A stretch of DNA of 64,000 nucleotides from Agelas oroides. Its lineage: Eukaryota; Porifera; Demospongiae; Agelasida; Agelasidae. How positions within the stretch are numbered: the stretch's first letter is position 1; each line of letters begins with the position of its first letter. The DNA is taken from assembly GCA_949130485.1 (NCBI GenBank), contig OX422187.1, positions 4,674,159 to 4,738,158 of the forward strand, written 5' to 3'. The notes below the pieces were generated by a model. It was not told the origin of the DNA, searched no databases, and saw nothing but the letters and a program-made list of their open reading frames with translations. Shown here piece by piece: positions 1 through 13,200 of this stretch. A program made the translations under genes and the position numbers.

Positions 1-519
1 AGTGGACCACTTACAAACAGTAGGGCACTTAAAATGTATAGCAAGGCGGTGTATAAGGTCTTTTGGAGGCCAAAAGGTGGGTTCGAGCGAACTTGAGATA
101 CTTCAAATTATATTTGTGTAGCAAAAGCTCTTTTGTCAGGTACAAATTATCATTTGCATGTGAATCATCATTGCTGTGGGTTTCAGCTTCTCTAGATACT
201 TGCCACGCTTAAGAACCATTGTGACATCACAGATAATGATGTGATGTCATAGATGTGCACCACAATGTCAACAAACCATCATCCTGCTAGATTTTCTCTG
301 ACTCAAACTAAACATTAGCTATCATTTACTCAACAAAATCAGGCAATTTCACCTACATTGTACACGTGGCAGTCACAATGCAAATCTTTGTATCCACAAC
401 AGTTGCAGAAAACGCTTCTATGCAAGTACCAAGAGCATGTAACGCGAAAGTAACCATGGTGTGTTCTTTGCAGTGAGTAGTATATACTTCCTGTGATGTT
501 GATGTGGGCTGTTGCTGTT
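1..519. other. Non-coding flank, nothing recognised
   Basis: No open frame of note and no recognised repeat. By position it lies in an intron of the minus-strand gene 0, or beyond its last visible exon. Confidence 0.4.
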
Positions 520-790
520 AACCCTCGGCGCGCATGCGCAGCGAGGGTTACAGTACTTGGTCTGTGTGTCTGTTACTCAACATCTCACTTTTCACGTGAT
601 TATTCGTGCCACAAACGATACTAACCTTCTCAACGGTGGATGAAGGTCGAAAATTTTAAGTGATTTTCTCTGAAAATACTTCGTTGCGATGATACTATTG
701 TTCACGAGACAGTGATCGATTCTAGTTAACACACAAGTACAATCACATGCACTGCTGCGCCGAGGGTTTGGCACTTCCGTGCCTTTCATT
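520..790 (+). mobile_element. Non-autonomous Helentron-like element (internally deleted)
   Basis: The left end AACCCTCGGCGCGC is repeated in inverted form near the right end (GCGCCGAGGGTT). That copy is followed by a small hairpin, GGCAC-TTCC-GTGCC, and then TTTCATT. An inverted repeat whose right copy sits inside a terminal hairpin is the known layout of Helitron2/Helentron elements. The left end also folds on itself (AACCCTCG ... CGAGGGTT). The element matches both ends of the larger copy at 7543-8633 but lacks about 800 bp of its middle, so it is a deletion derivative. It carries no gene. Confidence 0.65.
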
Positions 791-832
791 GTTTTTGCAA
801 ACATTACTGGAAATGACCATACACTGTAGTTA

Positions 833-1009
833 CAGTGGAACCTCTCTAATGTGGACACCATTGGGACCAAAATATTTGTCCTGAATAGTAAGGTGTCTTT
901 ATTTCAGGGGGAGAATAATATGTGTTTATATAAAGTTGGGACTCAGTCAAGTGTCCTGATTAACGAGGGGTTCTTATTTCAGAGGTGTCCTTTAAGGGAG
1001 GTTCCACTG
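833..1009. mobile_element. pogo/Tigger-type MITE
   Basis: A 177-bp element with inverted ends CAGTGGAACCTCTCT and AGGGAGGTTCCACTG. The left flank is TA, the target of Tc1/mariner/pogo transposases; on the right the TA is now CA. The terminal CAGTGGAACCTC resembles Tigger/pogo ends. It has no coding capacity. Confidence 0.6.
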
Positions 1010-1179
1010 CATGTAGTTAACTTGAGAAGCTATAAACTCTTGGGTACTATTTTGTTTCTTTTTGCTCTTTGCTTCAGTCCATCATTCTATAACACACAGT
1101 GAATTTACCATCTTGTAGTAAATTATCATGATGGTGAAAAAAATGTGGTAATGCATAACTTCAGTGGTGTAGTACTTAC

Positions 1180-1249
1180 CTCCTGGGCAGTCAGAGGTGT
1201 TCAGGGTGATTGGGGTGTATGGGACTATCTGTTGACCTTGCAGATGTAT
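1180..1249 (-). CDS. Gene 0 exon, end of unknown extracellular domain
   Basis: Read on the minus strand this is a 70-bp exon. The acceptor is ...CATTCACAG and the donor GTAAGT. It starts in phase 0, matching the end of the exon at 1627-1329, and ends in phase 1. It encodes I-H-L-Q-G-Q-Q-I-V-P-Y-T-P-I-T-L-N-T-S-D-C-P-G, which completes the domain begun in the previous exon and contains an N-glycosylation site (NTS). The gene continues leftwards, but no further exon is recognised before position 1. I do not recognise the family. Confidence 0.6.
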
Positions 1250-4200
1250 CTGTGAATGAATAATATGACACCTGACAATGCATGTAGATCAATAATCTAG
1301 ATCAGTACAAATGTACTCCACATTTTACCCCTATTCCAATGGAGTTTGTGGGATGATCCACTGTTACCATCAGATCAATAGAAATTGTTGTTGTCCTGTC
1401 TAGTGTCTTGTCCCAGATGACTACATCAGTGTTGCTGTAGAGAATCAGTTGAAGAGCTGCTGGCTCATTGCATGGTAGTAGTGTGAGTGTTGCAGCTCTA
1501 ATGAAAGGGTGGATGGTACTGTTTTGGATATCACACTGGAGTTGTCTGCATTGCTGGAGGGGTTCGGTGCAAATAATCTGAATAGTACGTAGATTATCTG
1601 TCATGCGCTGTAGGGCATCACAAGCAGCTGTGGGGAAAATTGTTGCAGCACAGGAGGTTAGAATCAACTTTAATGTCCATGTTTGCTCAGTGCATAATCT
1701 TTACAAAAAATGGGATGAGTTTGAATGTTTATACCTAACAGCACTAAGGCAAACAAAAACACATGCAGTAGTCACATTCTTATACGCTTGAAAGTCAGTC
1801 TTCACAATGCACTATGGCTGGTGTTTCCCTTATCAGTAATTGTCTTATTCACTTATGTACTGCATTCCACAGTTCACATACAACTTCTGTTCAGCAAAAA
1901 CCAGCTGGCTGAAATTGGTGTGAACTCTTACTTATATAGACGAGAATAATTATTGTCCAAAACCTTAGCATAAGGCACATAATAATGCAAGCATGGGGAT
2001 GTCTCAGTCTGAGTTTGTGTATGTATGTTTGTGTCACCTTGCGTGGGCGGATCAAAGAAGCCACATGAATTTTAAGGAAGTAAGATCCCGCCTTGCCTGA
2101 GAACCGCGCTTTAAACAGGTGTGAAGCGTGCTTTAACTGGGTGTGCAAAGTACAATTAACCCAGCATTGCTTGTACATGGACAGTCCACGATATATGAAA
2201 CATAGCTATATGACACTGCATGAAGCAGCAAGACAAAAAGAAAAAAAGCGGCTTGCGTACCCCTACAACAGCGATCAATCGAAGCATATACAAATTTGTT
2301 GGTAGCGCTACACAGCGGACAATCGAACACTTTCGTTTCGACTACTCTTTTCTAAGCCTCGCACAGAGGGCAGCAACACTTTAAATATGCTAGAACTACA
2401 CACAATATACGCCCGACCTAGGTACTCACGCTTACATACAGGCGAGCTGCGTAAAAAAGTGATTTTGCCTCGTTCAGGCCCCCAAAAATTACAGTTCTTT
2501 ATTCCTGCTTGCATTCTTCGATTTAGGATTATCGAATTTGGCATCGCTGAAAGCTGAACGGCCCAGTAGTGAGTAACGCTATACAGATTTAGCCATGGCA
2601 GCTAGCTAGATTTGAATTGAAAACACATTTGCATGACGTCACGCATGGCAACAACCGTGTTGACGTCATTTGCTTAGCAACCGGTGACACAAAACACTTA
2701 TACCACGCCTACTTGGGATGTATCCAGTTTAAATCGCTCCGCCCTCGGGCGTCGCAATTTAAACCGGATACATCCCTTGTAGTCGTGATATAACTATTAC
2801 ATGTAGCACATGTGGCAGTCCCGAATAGAATTCGAATATTATTCCGTCGCGTATTTCGAGCGCATCACTGAACTGTAGCGCTAAGCTTCCGGTAGGGGCG
2901 GGGCTCATACGCGCTTCGTAGACATATCAGATATACATGAGTTTACAAAGTGCATATGAGCACCGCCCTTAGCGGAAGTTTAGCACTATAGCGTGTCAAA
3001 CTCGGTGATGCGCTCAAAATACGCAACGGAATAATATTCGATTTCTATCCGGGACTGCCACACATTTGTCTGTAATTGTTTTACAACTGCAGGATACAAG
3101 ATTTAAATATGATGCACTTAGTTTACGTATCCTATGCACCAACAATGACTAACAAAACTGTTTTTGACAGTTTGATGAGTCAACCTCAGACATTTAGTTT
3201 GGAAAGCCATTATGTTGTTATCTTCTGCAATTAGTGCAGGAATGCATTCAGACTCACTAGTGTGGGATATGAATATTATTAAGCGCATATGCAGCTTGCT
3301 TAGCCTCACATTGGAAATAAACAGGTATTGTGAGGCGAAAATAGAGAAAAATGAAAATGCTGGCACCCGCCGGAAATCGAGCCCAGGACTCCTTCCTGGC
3401 TTGAGCTGCCAGTGCAGTTCAAACCAGATGTGCTGGGTTTGATTTCTAGCAGCTGCTGGCCTGGTGGTACAGGGTTCAATTTCCGGCGGCTGCCGGCCTT
3501 CTTATTTTCTTCTATTTTCATCTCATAAACTTTTCACTTATCACCATGTTCATTATAACCTAGCTTATAACAAAGCTATCTCGACATTTGTGTGTGGAGA
3601 TGATCATCAGTTTACGCACACAAAAGTTCACATCAAAATTGCTGTTGAATAAATTTTGTGAATGGTTCAAAATCACAAAGTGCACTACTCTCTCCCTGCC
3701 CTGTTGCAAACAGCAATACTCATAAGGTACAAACCACTGTTGTAAAAATTTACCATTCTCACCTACACTACAATTTTACCTTTCACTGTAAGATATAGTT
3801 GAGATGGGCCTTAACACTCACCATCAGTTTGGAGATCGCTTTTTTACCCCACAGGATAAGAAAGTATGACTATGTATACACCATTATGAAATGAGAACAT
3901 AACTCAATCACAATGACAGTTAACTATGCTTTCAATTTATGGATGCAGGTTTCACTTTCATACACGTTCCATGTTACAGCTCCAACTCACAAACGCTGAA
4001 CTATTACAATTTAGAATGTGGACATGCTAACCATTTGATGCCACTGTGCCACAGTCAACAGCTCTAGAGAAGATCGACATAGCTATAGACATGCAATTAT
4101 CAACTACTATGTGACTGTTATACTGTGACATGTTCACTCATCTCCCAGACCACTGTCCATTAGCTTCACAAGTGCGGATGTGGTTTCCTATGGTAGGCCA

Positions 4201-7200
4201 TTTGTTTCAAAATCGTCAATTCAAAAAAAATGTGTTGCTAAGCCCCAATTGCAGGTGCAGTTGGCTGTTGATCCAACTGTGGTGTTAGAGAGCTCCACTT
4301 GACAATTTACTGGATGTCGCAGGCTGCCACAGTTAACAACTGTATTGTACAATAGTTAGCTATGTACGTAGTTACAATATAATGGGAGTGGTACTATTTT
4401 CGCTTGCCCTACCCAGCACTTAGGTGAAAGGGAAGGAAAATCTTTTGAAGACCAAATTATCGTCAAGTACCTTGAAAAACTAACTCTGTGTTCCATAATG
4501 GTACTTCATTTCTAACTACATTACAAGCCTAAACCACATACCCAACTTCTCAACCATAGTCAGAATTCAGTCAGCTACTTTGCTCCATAATTTACTTTAC
4601 CATTCAAAACCAGTTTCACCCTCAAAGGTAGAGTCAGGTATCAAACATGAACAGTAAGGCGCATCTTCAGCAGTTTTACACCTACTTTACAATCACGCTC
4701 ATCTTTAGCCTGAAGCATTACAGTTTGTTCAATACATGTAGCAATGACTTTATACAAGAGGATATTGAATGAGTGACATCATGTAAATGGGAAAATCACC
4801 GCTGAAATTGCTGCATGTGAGGGGTAATGGTGATGTAGCTGGTAAAAGAAGGCTTTGTTGGCAAACCAAAGTTTCTTTACTGTGGTAATGACTGTAATGA
4901 ATAACTACTGAGATTGGATGTCCATCCTTCATCTGGCCTATGTATTAACTTATTTGTATAAATATTTTTTGATAGTTGCAGATCCAGCCACCATGCAATG
5001 TCCTTCAAAACTCTTCTAATGCTATCATGCTCCATGCAAAGTTGCATTAGGTGCTTATACTACTGTGGTCTTCTGACATTGTTTATTGTATAATAGTTTT
5101 TAAACTGTGGTATTGCATCAGCAATATGCTAGGCTTCAGCGATGCCCTGTAAATACACTAAGCAGAGCAAGGGTATATACAACAAAACAAGGACAAGAAA
5201 CAAGTGAGGGAAACAGAATTTACTACATTGTTTTAACCCTTTAAACACTGAATTTTTTTCACTGGAGATTAGTTTTAGCCTAAACATGCCTTTAACGCAC
5301 CGTATCTCCATTTGTGTCAAAGCTCTGACTCCAAAACTGAGCCCAACTCCACTTCCAGCCTTAGCAAGCAGACACGTGACCTTAACCACGCCCCCTCATT
5401 AACGAGCATGCAATGGTCAGCACTCTCGATTGGCAAACACCCGCTTAGGGCCCAAGAAGCCTTCCCTGCCAGAAATGAACCCCCTGAAAGGTGAGAGTAG
5501 CATTTTCTAAGCCTGCTCATGCAGCCAGGCCAAGAGTTGGCCCACCCGGTGCCAACCACGGTCCTTTTGCAGCCAAGCCTAGCAGCTGCCATGTGCACAG
5601 CACCCTCATTAACGAGCATGCAATGGTCAGCACTCTCGATTGGCAAACACCCGCTTAGGGCCCAAGAAGCCTTCCCTGCCAGAAATGAACCCCCTGAAAG
5701 GTGAGAGTAGCATTTTTCTAAGCCTGCTCATGCAGCCAGGCCAAGAGTTGGCCCACCCGGTGCCAACCACGGTCCTTTTGCAGCCAAGCCTAGCAGCTGC
5801 CATGTGCACAGCACCCTGTGGGTGACCCCACCCACCTCCCCCTGTCCCACCCTTTCTGCTGACGCAGAACCTGCGCGCCAGCGCGCAGAGACTATCTTTT
5901 CTGCGCAGTGCGCAGTATGACGTTTCAAAAGTGTACTATAGGGTTTAAAGGGTTAAGGACTGGAAAATAAGTACAGGGAATGATGTAAGAAATTCAAGAT
6001 AACTGCTTCTAATCTGATGCCCAGTAAATACACTCTAGTACCAACCTATAATTTTATCCCAAGATGCAAATTAAATGATTCATGTGCATGGTGGTTATAG
6101 CTGCTGAAGAGTCGAATACCTTGCCCAACTATGTCTTGGTTTCACCATTTTCTTAGTGAGCCCCATGCATATTAACAGCACTACATTGTGCACACGTGTG
6201 TGTGTGTTTGCTCACTTACTGTGAATCCCAAACCCAATTTGTAGAAGGAACTGGATGCATTATTAAAAAACAAATACTTACAGAACATGTGCACCTCACA
6301 CACATCAAACACAACATCAATGGCATTGGACTTGCTGATCACGAGTTGAGTGAGCTACACACCAATTTAAAGTCTCTATTGAAAGCATGGGTAGCCACTA
6401 GCTCACAGAGCCAGGGTGGTAACGAATCTCTTCGAGTATCATATTAATGTAATGATATTATGACTGTTGTAATGTTTTCTGTCCTTTGGAACAGTTACCA
6501 TATGTTGTACATAATTCATTTAAGAAATTTAGAATGAAAAATTTGGCTTCCACTAGTCATGCATTCTCACCTCAGTGTGTGTTGCTTCAACTTCCTACAG
6601 TATTAAAGGTAAAGGCTGGAAGTGTGCAGATGCAGGGAACTTTGACTGTTTGATCAACTTTCCACTTCCGCATTAATTGTGGGGCCTTGAAGTTGGCTTA
6701 ATTGGAGAAGAAACTGCGACCTGTGAACTGCTGTCAGCTGCATTACTCTTGCTAATGGGGCTAGCTGTCGCCACCACAAAATTTAGAATCACCACAAGCC
6801 CAAGTTTCCGCAAAACTTCAATTAAATTAATAATTGGTAGGCAGCATCTCACAACCTTTTATTGACTGCACAGTATCTTTGATTTCTGAAAACTACAAAC
6901 ATGGGACAATGATTACTATATAGGAAGAGAGCCTTAGGCCAAAAACATTGCCACTTGAATGGCATGCCCAATGTAGATAGGTGGATACTACATGCCGATG
7001 TTCTAATGCCAAAACCAGAAATTAAAGATAGATAGACTTACATATGTTATAGTGTGGGACTCACTCAGATCTCTTCTGCTCTCTTTATAGATGTTGACCC
7101 TTCAACTGATGCCAATTAACTCTCTTTTGTAGATGGTGCCCAGGTGCACCTTTCTCACCATGCACTTGTATATTCTGTTTCATCGGGAAGGTGAGCCATG

Positions 7201-10200
7201 CAGTGGACTTTCAAGTGTAATCCAGTGCAATGTCATATGAACACTGTCTATCGACTAAATTACTACTAGTGGAATGTAGGACATAGTTGGCGTGGGCCTG
7301 AATGAATATGTACGTACACTTGCCTACTCACACTACCAGCTTTGAGCAGTGGTGCAGTAGTAGTAGTGTGCACAAGTGTAAACCAAGTGAAGATGCTATA
7401 CTCATGATAGTAAATTCATGTTTGGCTCTGACCCATGCATGCCTCTTCATGCAACGCAGTCAACTTAGATTATAGCATGAGAAGGGATTTGGCCTGCAGT
7501 TTGGCTGCCTGAAAATAGCTAAGTTTTTTCCCTCTCCTTATTAACCCTTGGCGCGCATGCGCAGCGAGGGTTACGGTACTTGGTCTGTGTGTCTGTCTGT
7601 CTGTCTATATGTCTGTTACTCAACATCTCACTTTATACGTGATTATTCGTGCCACAAACGATACTAACCTTCTCAGCGGCGGATGAAGGTCGAAAATTTT
7701 AAGCGATTTTCTCTGAAAATGCTTCGTTGCGAAGCTAGAGTGTTTCCTGTTGGTACGGCTACATGATAAGTCGGCCATTTTTTACTCCGCGGAAAACGCG
7801 CATGCGTATGAATCTGGACCACGTGGCTAGCGGCGATTTTGTTCTTGGGAGAGACGTTCTTTGTGAGTTCGATTATTGGCCATTGGCAGTATGTATGCCT
7901 CCAACAAAGGTATGCCCGCAGTGTAAAGCTGCTGTACCTGTAAGACGGAAGACATGTGAACGCTGTGATCATCTCTTTCGATCCAAACGAAAAGCAGAGT
8001 GTAATTTGCGAGAGAAAGCTATGAAACGTATGAGATCAGTAGAATCCGATAGTGTGAAATCAGCTAGGAAAGCTAAAGATAAGTTGCACAAGGCCTGTGA
8101 AAGAGCGTCAGAAACTCGTGAGCGAACTTTGTATAGGCAGGAACAAAACAGAATGCGCATGGCAAGCATGAGAGACTCTGAAACCTTTGAGCAAACTGTG
8201 CAGAGGAAAGAGCGAGATAGAATGCACAAAGTAAGCATGAGATAGTTATTATTGCTAAGTCATAACTTAGTCACTGTGCTGTGTCATGTGTGTATAAATA
8301 GTAACAATGATGTATTGCTGCTCTAAATATAGTATAGATGTAATGACCACAATGCAATGTCATATTGCATAGCTGTGTTAATGTAGGTTGCATGATGTCA
8401 AATAACCGCAATGTACTGCACTGTGTTAATATTAGGCCCAAGTGCCTAGCTGTCAGAACAGATTTGAGGACAGACAGTTAGGAATGAATTAATATCAAAA
8501 AGCGTGCCATATCAACTCGAGAGCAAACATCATGATACTATTGTTCACGAGACAGTGATCGATTCTAGTTAACACACAAGTACAATCACATGCACTGCTG
8601 CGCCGAGGGTTTGGCACTTCAGTGCCTTTCATTTATAGGGGGACTCCAGTCGGCATCTCTTGATTGAGCTATGGCCTGTCTCTGGTTTATTCTCACTCTT
8701 TTTTTTTGTGTCATATGTTCATGTTGACCAACTTATGCATGGGTGGGGATGTAATAATTGGTGACATGGCAAGTGTATTCAATCATCAGACATGCCAAGG
8801 TTGAAATGCTGAAAGGCTGGGAGGCTGCTCATGCTCAGTGGGGAGGAGGGGAGAGGGGGATAGACAGTTTTACACGCATCAATAACATTGCATATGTGTA
8901 CCTGCTGTTTTATTCTCCGCATTTTCATGTGTTTTTCGCTAATAGGGCCTGTACTCGCAAATTGAAATGACGAGCACTATGCACATTAGAACGGGGCGCT
9001 ATTAGCCTGCAAGAATTTTAACTTATATGGCACTTGGATATGGACGTTTGCGGAGCCCAAACTGTGTGTTTACTAGCCTGCAAGTACTGCAAGCAATGAA
9101 AGACAGCCACTAGCGGGCTATCTTATAATGCTGGCTTTTTAAGACAGTTAGTGGGTAAGCAGGTCTGTTGTGAAAATACGAGATCTGCTACAGAAGTCAT
9201 TGAATATTGCATTTTATATCACACTGGAATAAATAATGACAAACAGCCAGTCAAACCATTGTTTACATCCACTTGTGCATGTGAGCATGGTAACTTGTTT
9301 GTACATAACAGACAAACATCAGACACTGAGTTAGTATTAGGAGACAGCCTGATGGTAGCTAAACTTAGGAAGCTAAAGGACAGGAGGACTATATGGAAGC
9401 TGCTCCAGATCACATTACTAGACCTTGGCAAAAAAAACAACAACTTCCTGTATCATGCTGGGGGGGGGGGGAGAGGAAATTCCTGGAAATGATGTTCTTA
9501 AGAATGATATATTATGCACAATCACCTAATGGCAAGAGGGTATGGTATGATGACATTATTTGTATTCACTCATGCTAATGGTAAGTAACCTCTGTCCATT
9601 GACCTAAAACAGTGAAAGCATGTGTTTGTCTATTCAGAAATGGCACTTAAAATTATGCTGGCATAATATGCCAAGGCCTGCACATTACAACTCCTACATC
9701 TAAATTATGTGAAGCCATGGAATGACTCACTTACCACCGTCAACAAGCCTGAGATATGTATCATACACTTAGTGCAACACAGTTGTGGTGATTAACATAG
9801 GGATGTTCTCCAGTGCACTGGTTTGACCAACTCACTCCCTATTGTTTACTTCTCTCCATTAACAACATAATTAGAAAGTTTTCACTTGTCGGCAACCAAG
9901 ATTATGGGCCAGCTAGGCAAACACTTTGCAGTTGAAAAACCCAATGTTCTTTTTACAGTATTAACCCTCCTTATGGTGGTCAATAACTACCAGATAGCAA
10001 CATCTTAATAAATAAGGTAACATCCAGAGCACATAATAATTAGGGGTAATACACAAGTGACAAAACCTACCTACAGTGATTTTAGTGTCCTAGCCTATAG
10101 TCCATGACAAAGAGGCAACATGGCAATGTCGGCCAATTAGGAAGTAAACTGAAGAAGAGTGTACCCATATAGAAAAAACTAGGTTGCGACAACCTTGTCA

Positions 10201-13200
10201 CAAGGTAGTACAGCCATCTATATACCATGTATTGACAACATTGTGGCCAGCTTGTATCAACCTTGTAACAACCTGGCTACAAGGTAGTGGTAAGGTTGGA
10301 ACAAGGTTGTCACATGGTTGGTACAAGGTTGTGACAAGGTTGTGACAACCTTGCCAGAAGGTTGTCCAAACCCTGGATTTGTTGCGCCCGCTAGCCGGTT
10401 TCAGGTGGCCACAAGGTTGTAAATAAGCAGGTGATTCCTGCAGGGTTGGTACAACCTTGCTACATGCTTGTAAGCATAGGTGTATCGATCAGTATACTTC
10501 ACATGCAAAACAACCATGCTTCAGGATGGTAAAATAATCACATAGTATGTACACACATATATACATATTATATACATGTATATCTACGATGTATACATAC
10601 AGCACATGACATACCCTTTACCTCTTATGCGCATGTATGATCAGAAATCAATCACATGCTCACGAGATAAACTTATAAACTAGCTGAGTTCAGACATTCA
10701 TATTAACTTGGTTGAAAACAAACCTACTTAAGTGAGTGACTATGTATCTATCACAAACGTTTAAAGAGAGTGCCTGTACGCACTTCCAAGTTAATTAGCT
10801 TCCGGCCCTTTACTACCACTGTAGCTGTATACTTTAAAACTTTGGGCGCATGTGGGCACATCAAAAGGTAAAGGGATATTATTTAAAAGCATCACTGTCT
10901 GTACTTATACACTTAAAGCTACTTTCTGCAACAGTTTGCACACTTGTTATTGATAGTGTTGACAAGGAAGCTCTTGGCAACAGGGTGGGATGACTGCACA
11001 CATGCCCTGTTTAGAACAAGCAAAATTAGAATTTTAAAATGCTGCCATGAAGTGTATAATTCCTACTTAAAGCCTCCCTGCATGGTCACATTAAAACTTC
11101 TGTCATCCAGGAACTCCACAACGAATATGTCCTGGTACCTGCAGATAAAGCTAGCAATAACATAATCATAGTCTGTAAGAAATACTACACTGAGGTGATT
11201 AGAAACGAGCTAGCTGGAAAGAGTGGGAAAGCATCTACATAAGTCCACTGTAGGGATTCTGTAGACCAGATTGTACAAAAACATTTAGCGTACATGCATA
11301 ACACAAAGGTTAAAGTAACAGAAGACATGAAGAGATTGCCTGGCTTTTACTGGATGCCTAAACTACACAAAAATTCCTATGGACATCGCTTTATAGCAGC
11401 TTCTGCCTCCTGTACAACCAAACCTCTATCTAAGCTGCTTACCCACTGTCACCAGCTGATACTGAAACATTACAAGGATATTGCAAAGGTATAGAAAGAA
11501 GAACCGGGGTAAACTGCTTTTGGGTCATTAACAACTCCACTGAAGTGACTAATACCCTAGACAAGTTGAGACATGCAAGAGTATTAGATAGCTTTGATTT
11601 CAGCACACTCTATACTAACATCCCCCATAGTCAACTCAAAACACGCATGGAAGAGTTAATTAGAAATGCATACAATACCAGAGATGCCTCCCACATGGCC
11701 TTAGGGAAAGATTATGCTTACTGGACTTCCAGACCTGTAGCTAATACCCGTAACTTAACAGTGAACCAGTTAGTTGAGATGTTCAATTTCTTGATAGATA
11801 ACATATACATCCAGATAGGATCAGCTGTCTACCAACAAACAATTGGCATCCCTATGGGTACTGATTGTGCTCCATTAGTCGCGGATCTATTTCTTTTCTC
11901 CTATGAATTTGAGTTTATGAAATCCCTAATCCAGACTGACCTCTCTGTAGCAGCCAAATTTAGTAATACTTGCAGATATATTGATGACTTGCTTACACTT
12001 AACAACCCTGATTTTCAAGCATGCATAGGCCAAATTTACCCCCCAGAATTAGAGCTTAAGAAAACTACAGAGAGCCATGACAGCTGTTCCTACCTGGATC
12101 TTAACATTAAGGTCCTGAACGGTAAGTTTTGCACAGACTTGTATGATAAGAGGGATACCTTCAGCTTTTCAATAGTCAATTTTCCACACATGGATAGCAA
12201 CATACCCTCAAAACCTACATACGGAGTAGTAATTTCACAGTTAGTTCGATATTTGAGGATATGTTGTAATTACCAAGATTTTGCTTACAGATCTAAACTA
12301 CTCACAACCAGATTACTTAGACAGGGATACGTATACCAAAAACTCTGTAGCACCTACAAGACCTTTGTGCATCACTACCCCAGGACTTTACAGAAGTACG
12401 GGAGGTGCCTGAAAAACATTATTACTGAATGCATTGCCTTACCTACTGTTTAACACAGCCTGAACATGCAGTTAGCACATTTATACACACACGGCCGTTA
12501 AACACGCACTGTTTGCCTCACACTGTTTGCATTGTGCCTTACTAGCCATTAATACTTCCGGTACCTCCAGTGCCTCTGTACACGCGCGCGCGCACGCACG
12601 CGTTTACGCACCGATAACACGTGACGATCAATGATTACGATCGCTACGCAAGATCTTCGAACGAAAGACAGCTGCACGAAGAACAGCTGCACGAAGAGCG
12701 GAGTCTCTACCGGCTTTTGAATAAGGCCAGCCACCTGACTGCATTCTGTGCATGATATGGCAGTCCCCATCTCCCGGTCACCCCAGCGCAGCTGATGAGG
12801 CCTGGTATTGACCGAAACGCGTCCTGCGCAGTGGGTGACTTTGCATAACATCTAGGCCTGTTTTATAAGGGAGATGTGGTTCGTTGATTGTTCATGTAAG
12901 GTTGTGCCATGGTTGTTACAAGTTTTTTCTATATGGGTAATCCCAAGTACCATAAGCTGGTGATAATGTGCCCCCTCTTTTCGCACACTACTTTGAGTCT
13001 GAAGTGGAGAGGGGATGTTTACTTGAATATTTAATTAATCTCAACCATATGTAGGCCCCCTGGTTCAGCATGAGTTCAACAATCATGACGACTGCCGTGG
13101 CTTCCCGCAAGAACAGCAGCTTCTTTTGGGCATATTATTGGGAGCTTACGTTATCTAGAATTGAACAGTAGCAAGAGGTGAACAAGGCGGATGATGAAGC

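Larger units (their letters stand above)
10164..12937. mobile_element. TA-flanked inverted-repeat element hosting a Penelope insertion
   Basis: CCCATATAGAAAAAACT at 10164-10180 is mirrored by AGTTTTTTCTATATGGG at 12921-12937, and both ends are flanked by TA. Just inside the left end lies a dense set of ACAAGGTTGT / ACAACCTTGT motifs (about 10185-10465), and a few occur at the right end. The ends and the TA duplication suggest a Tc1/mariner-type non-autonomous element. The Penelope-like sequence lies inside it, so it inserted later. Confidence 0.6.
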
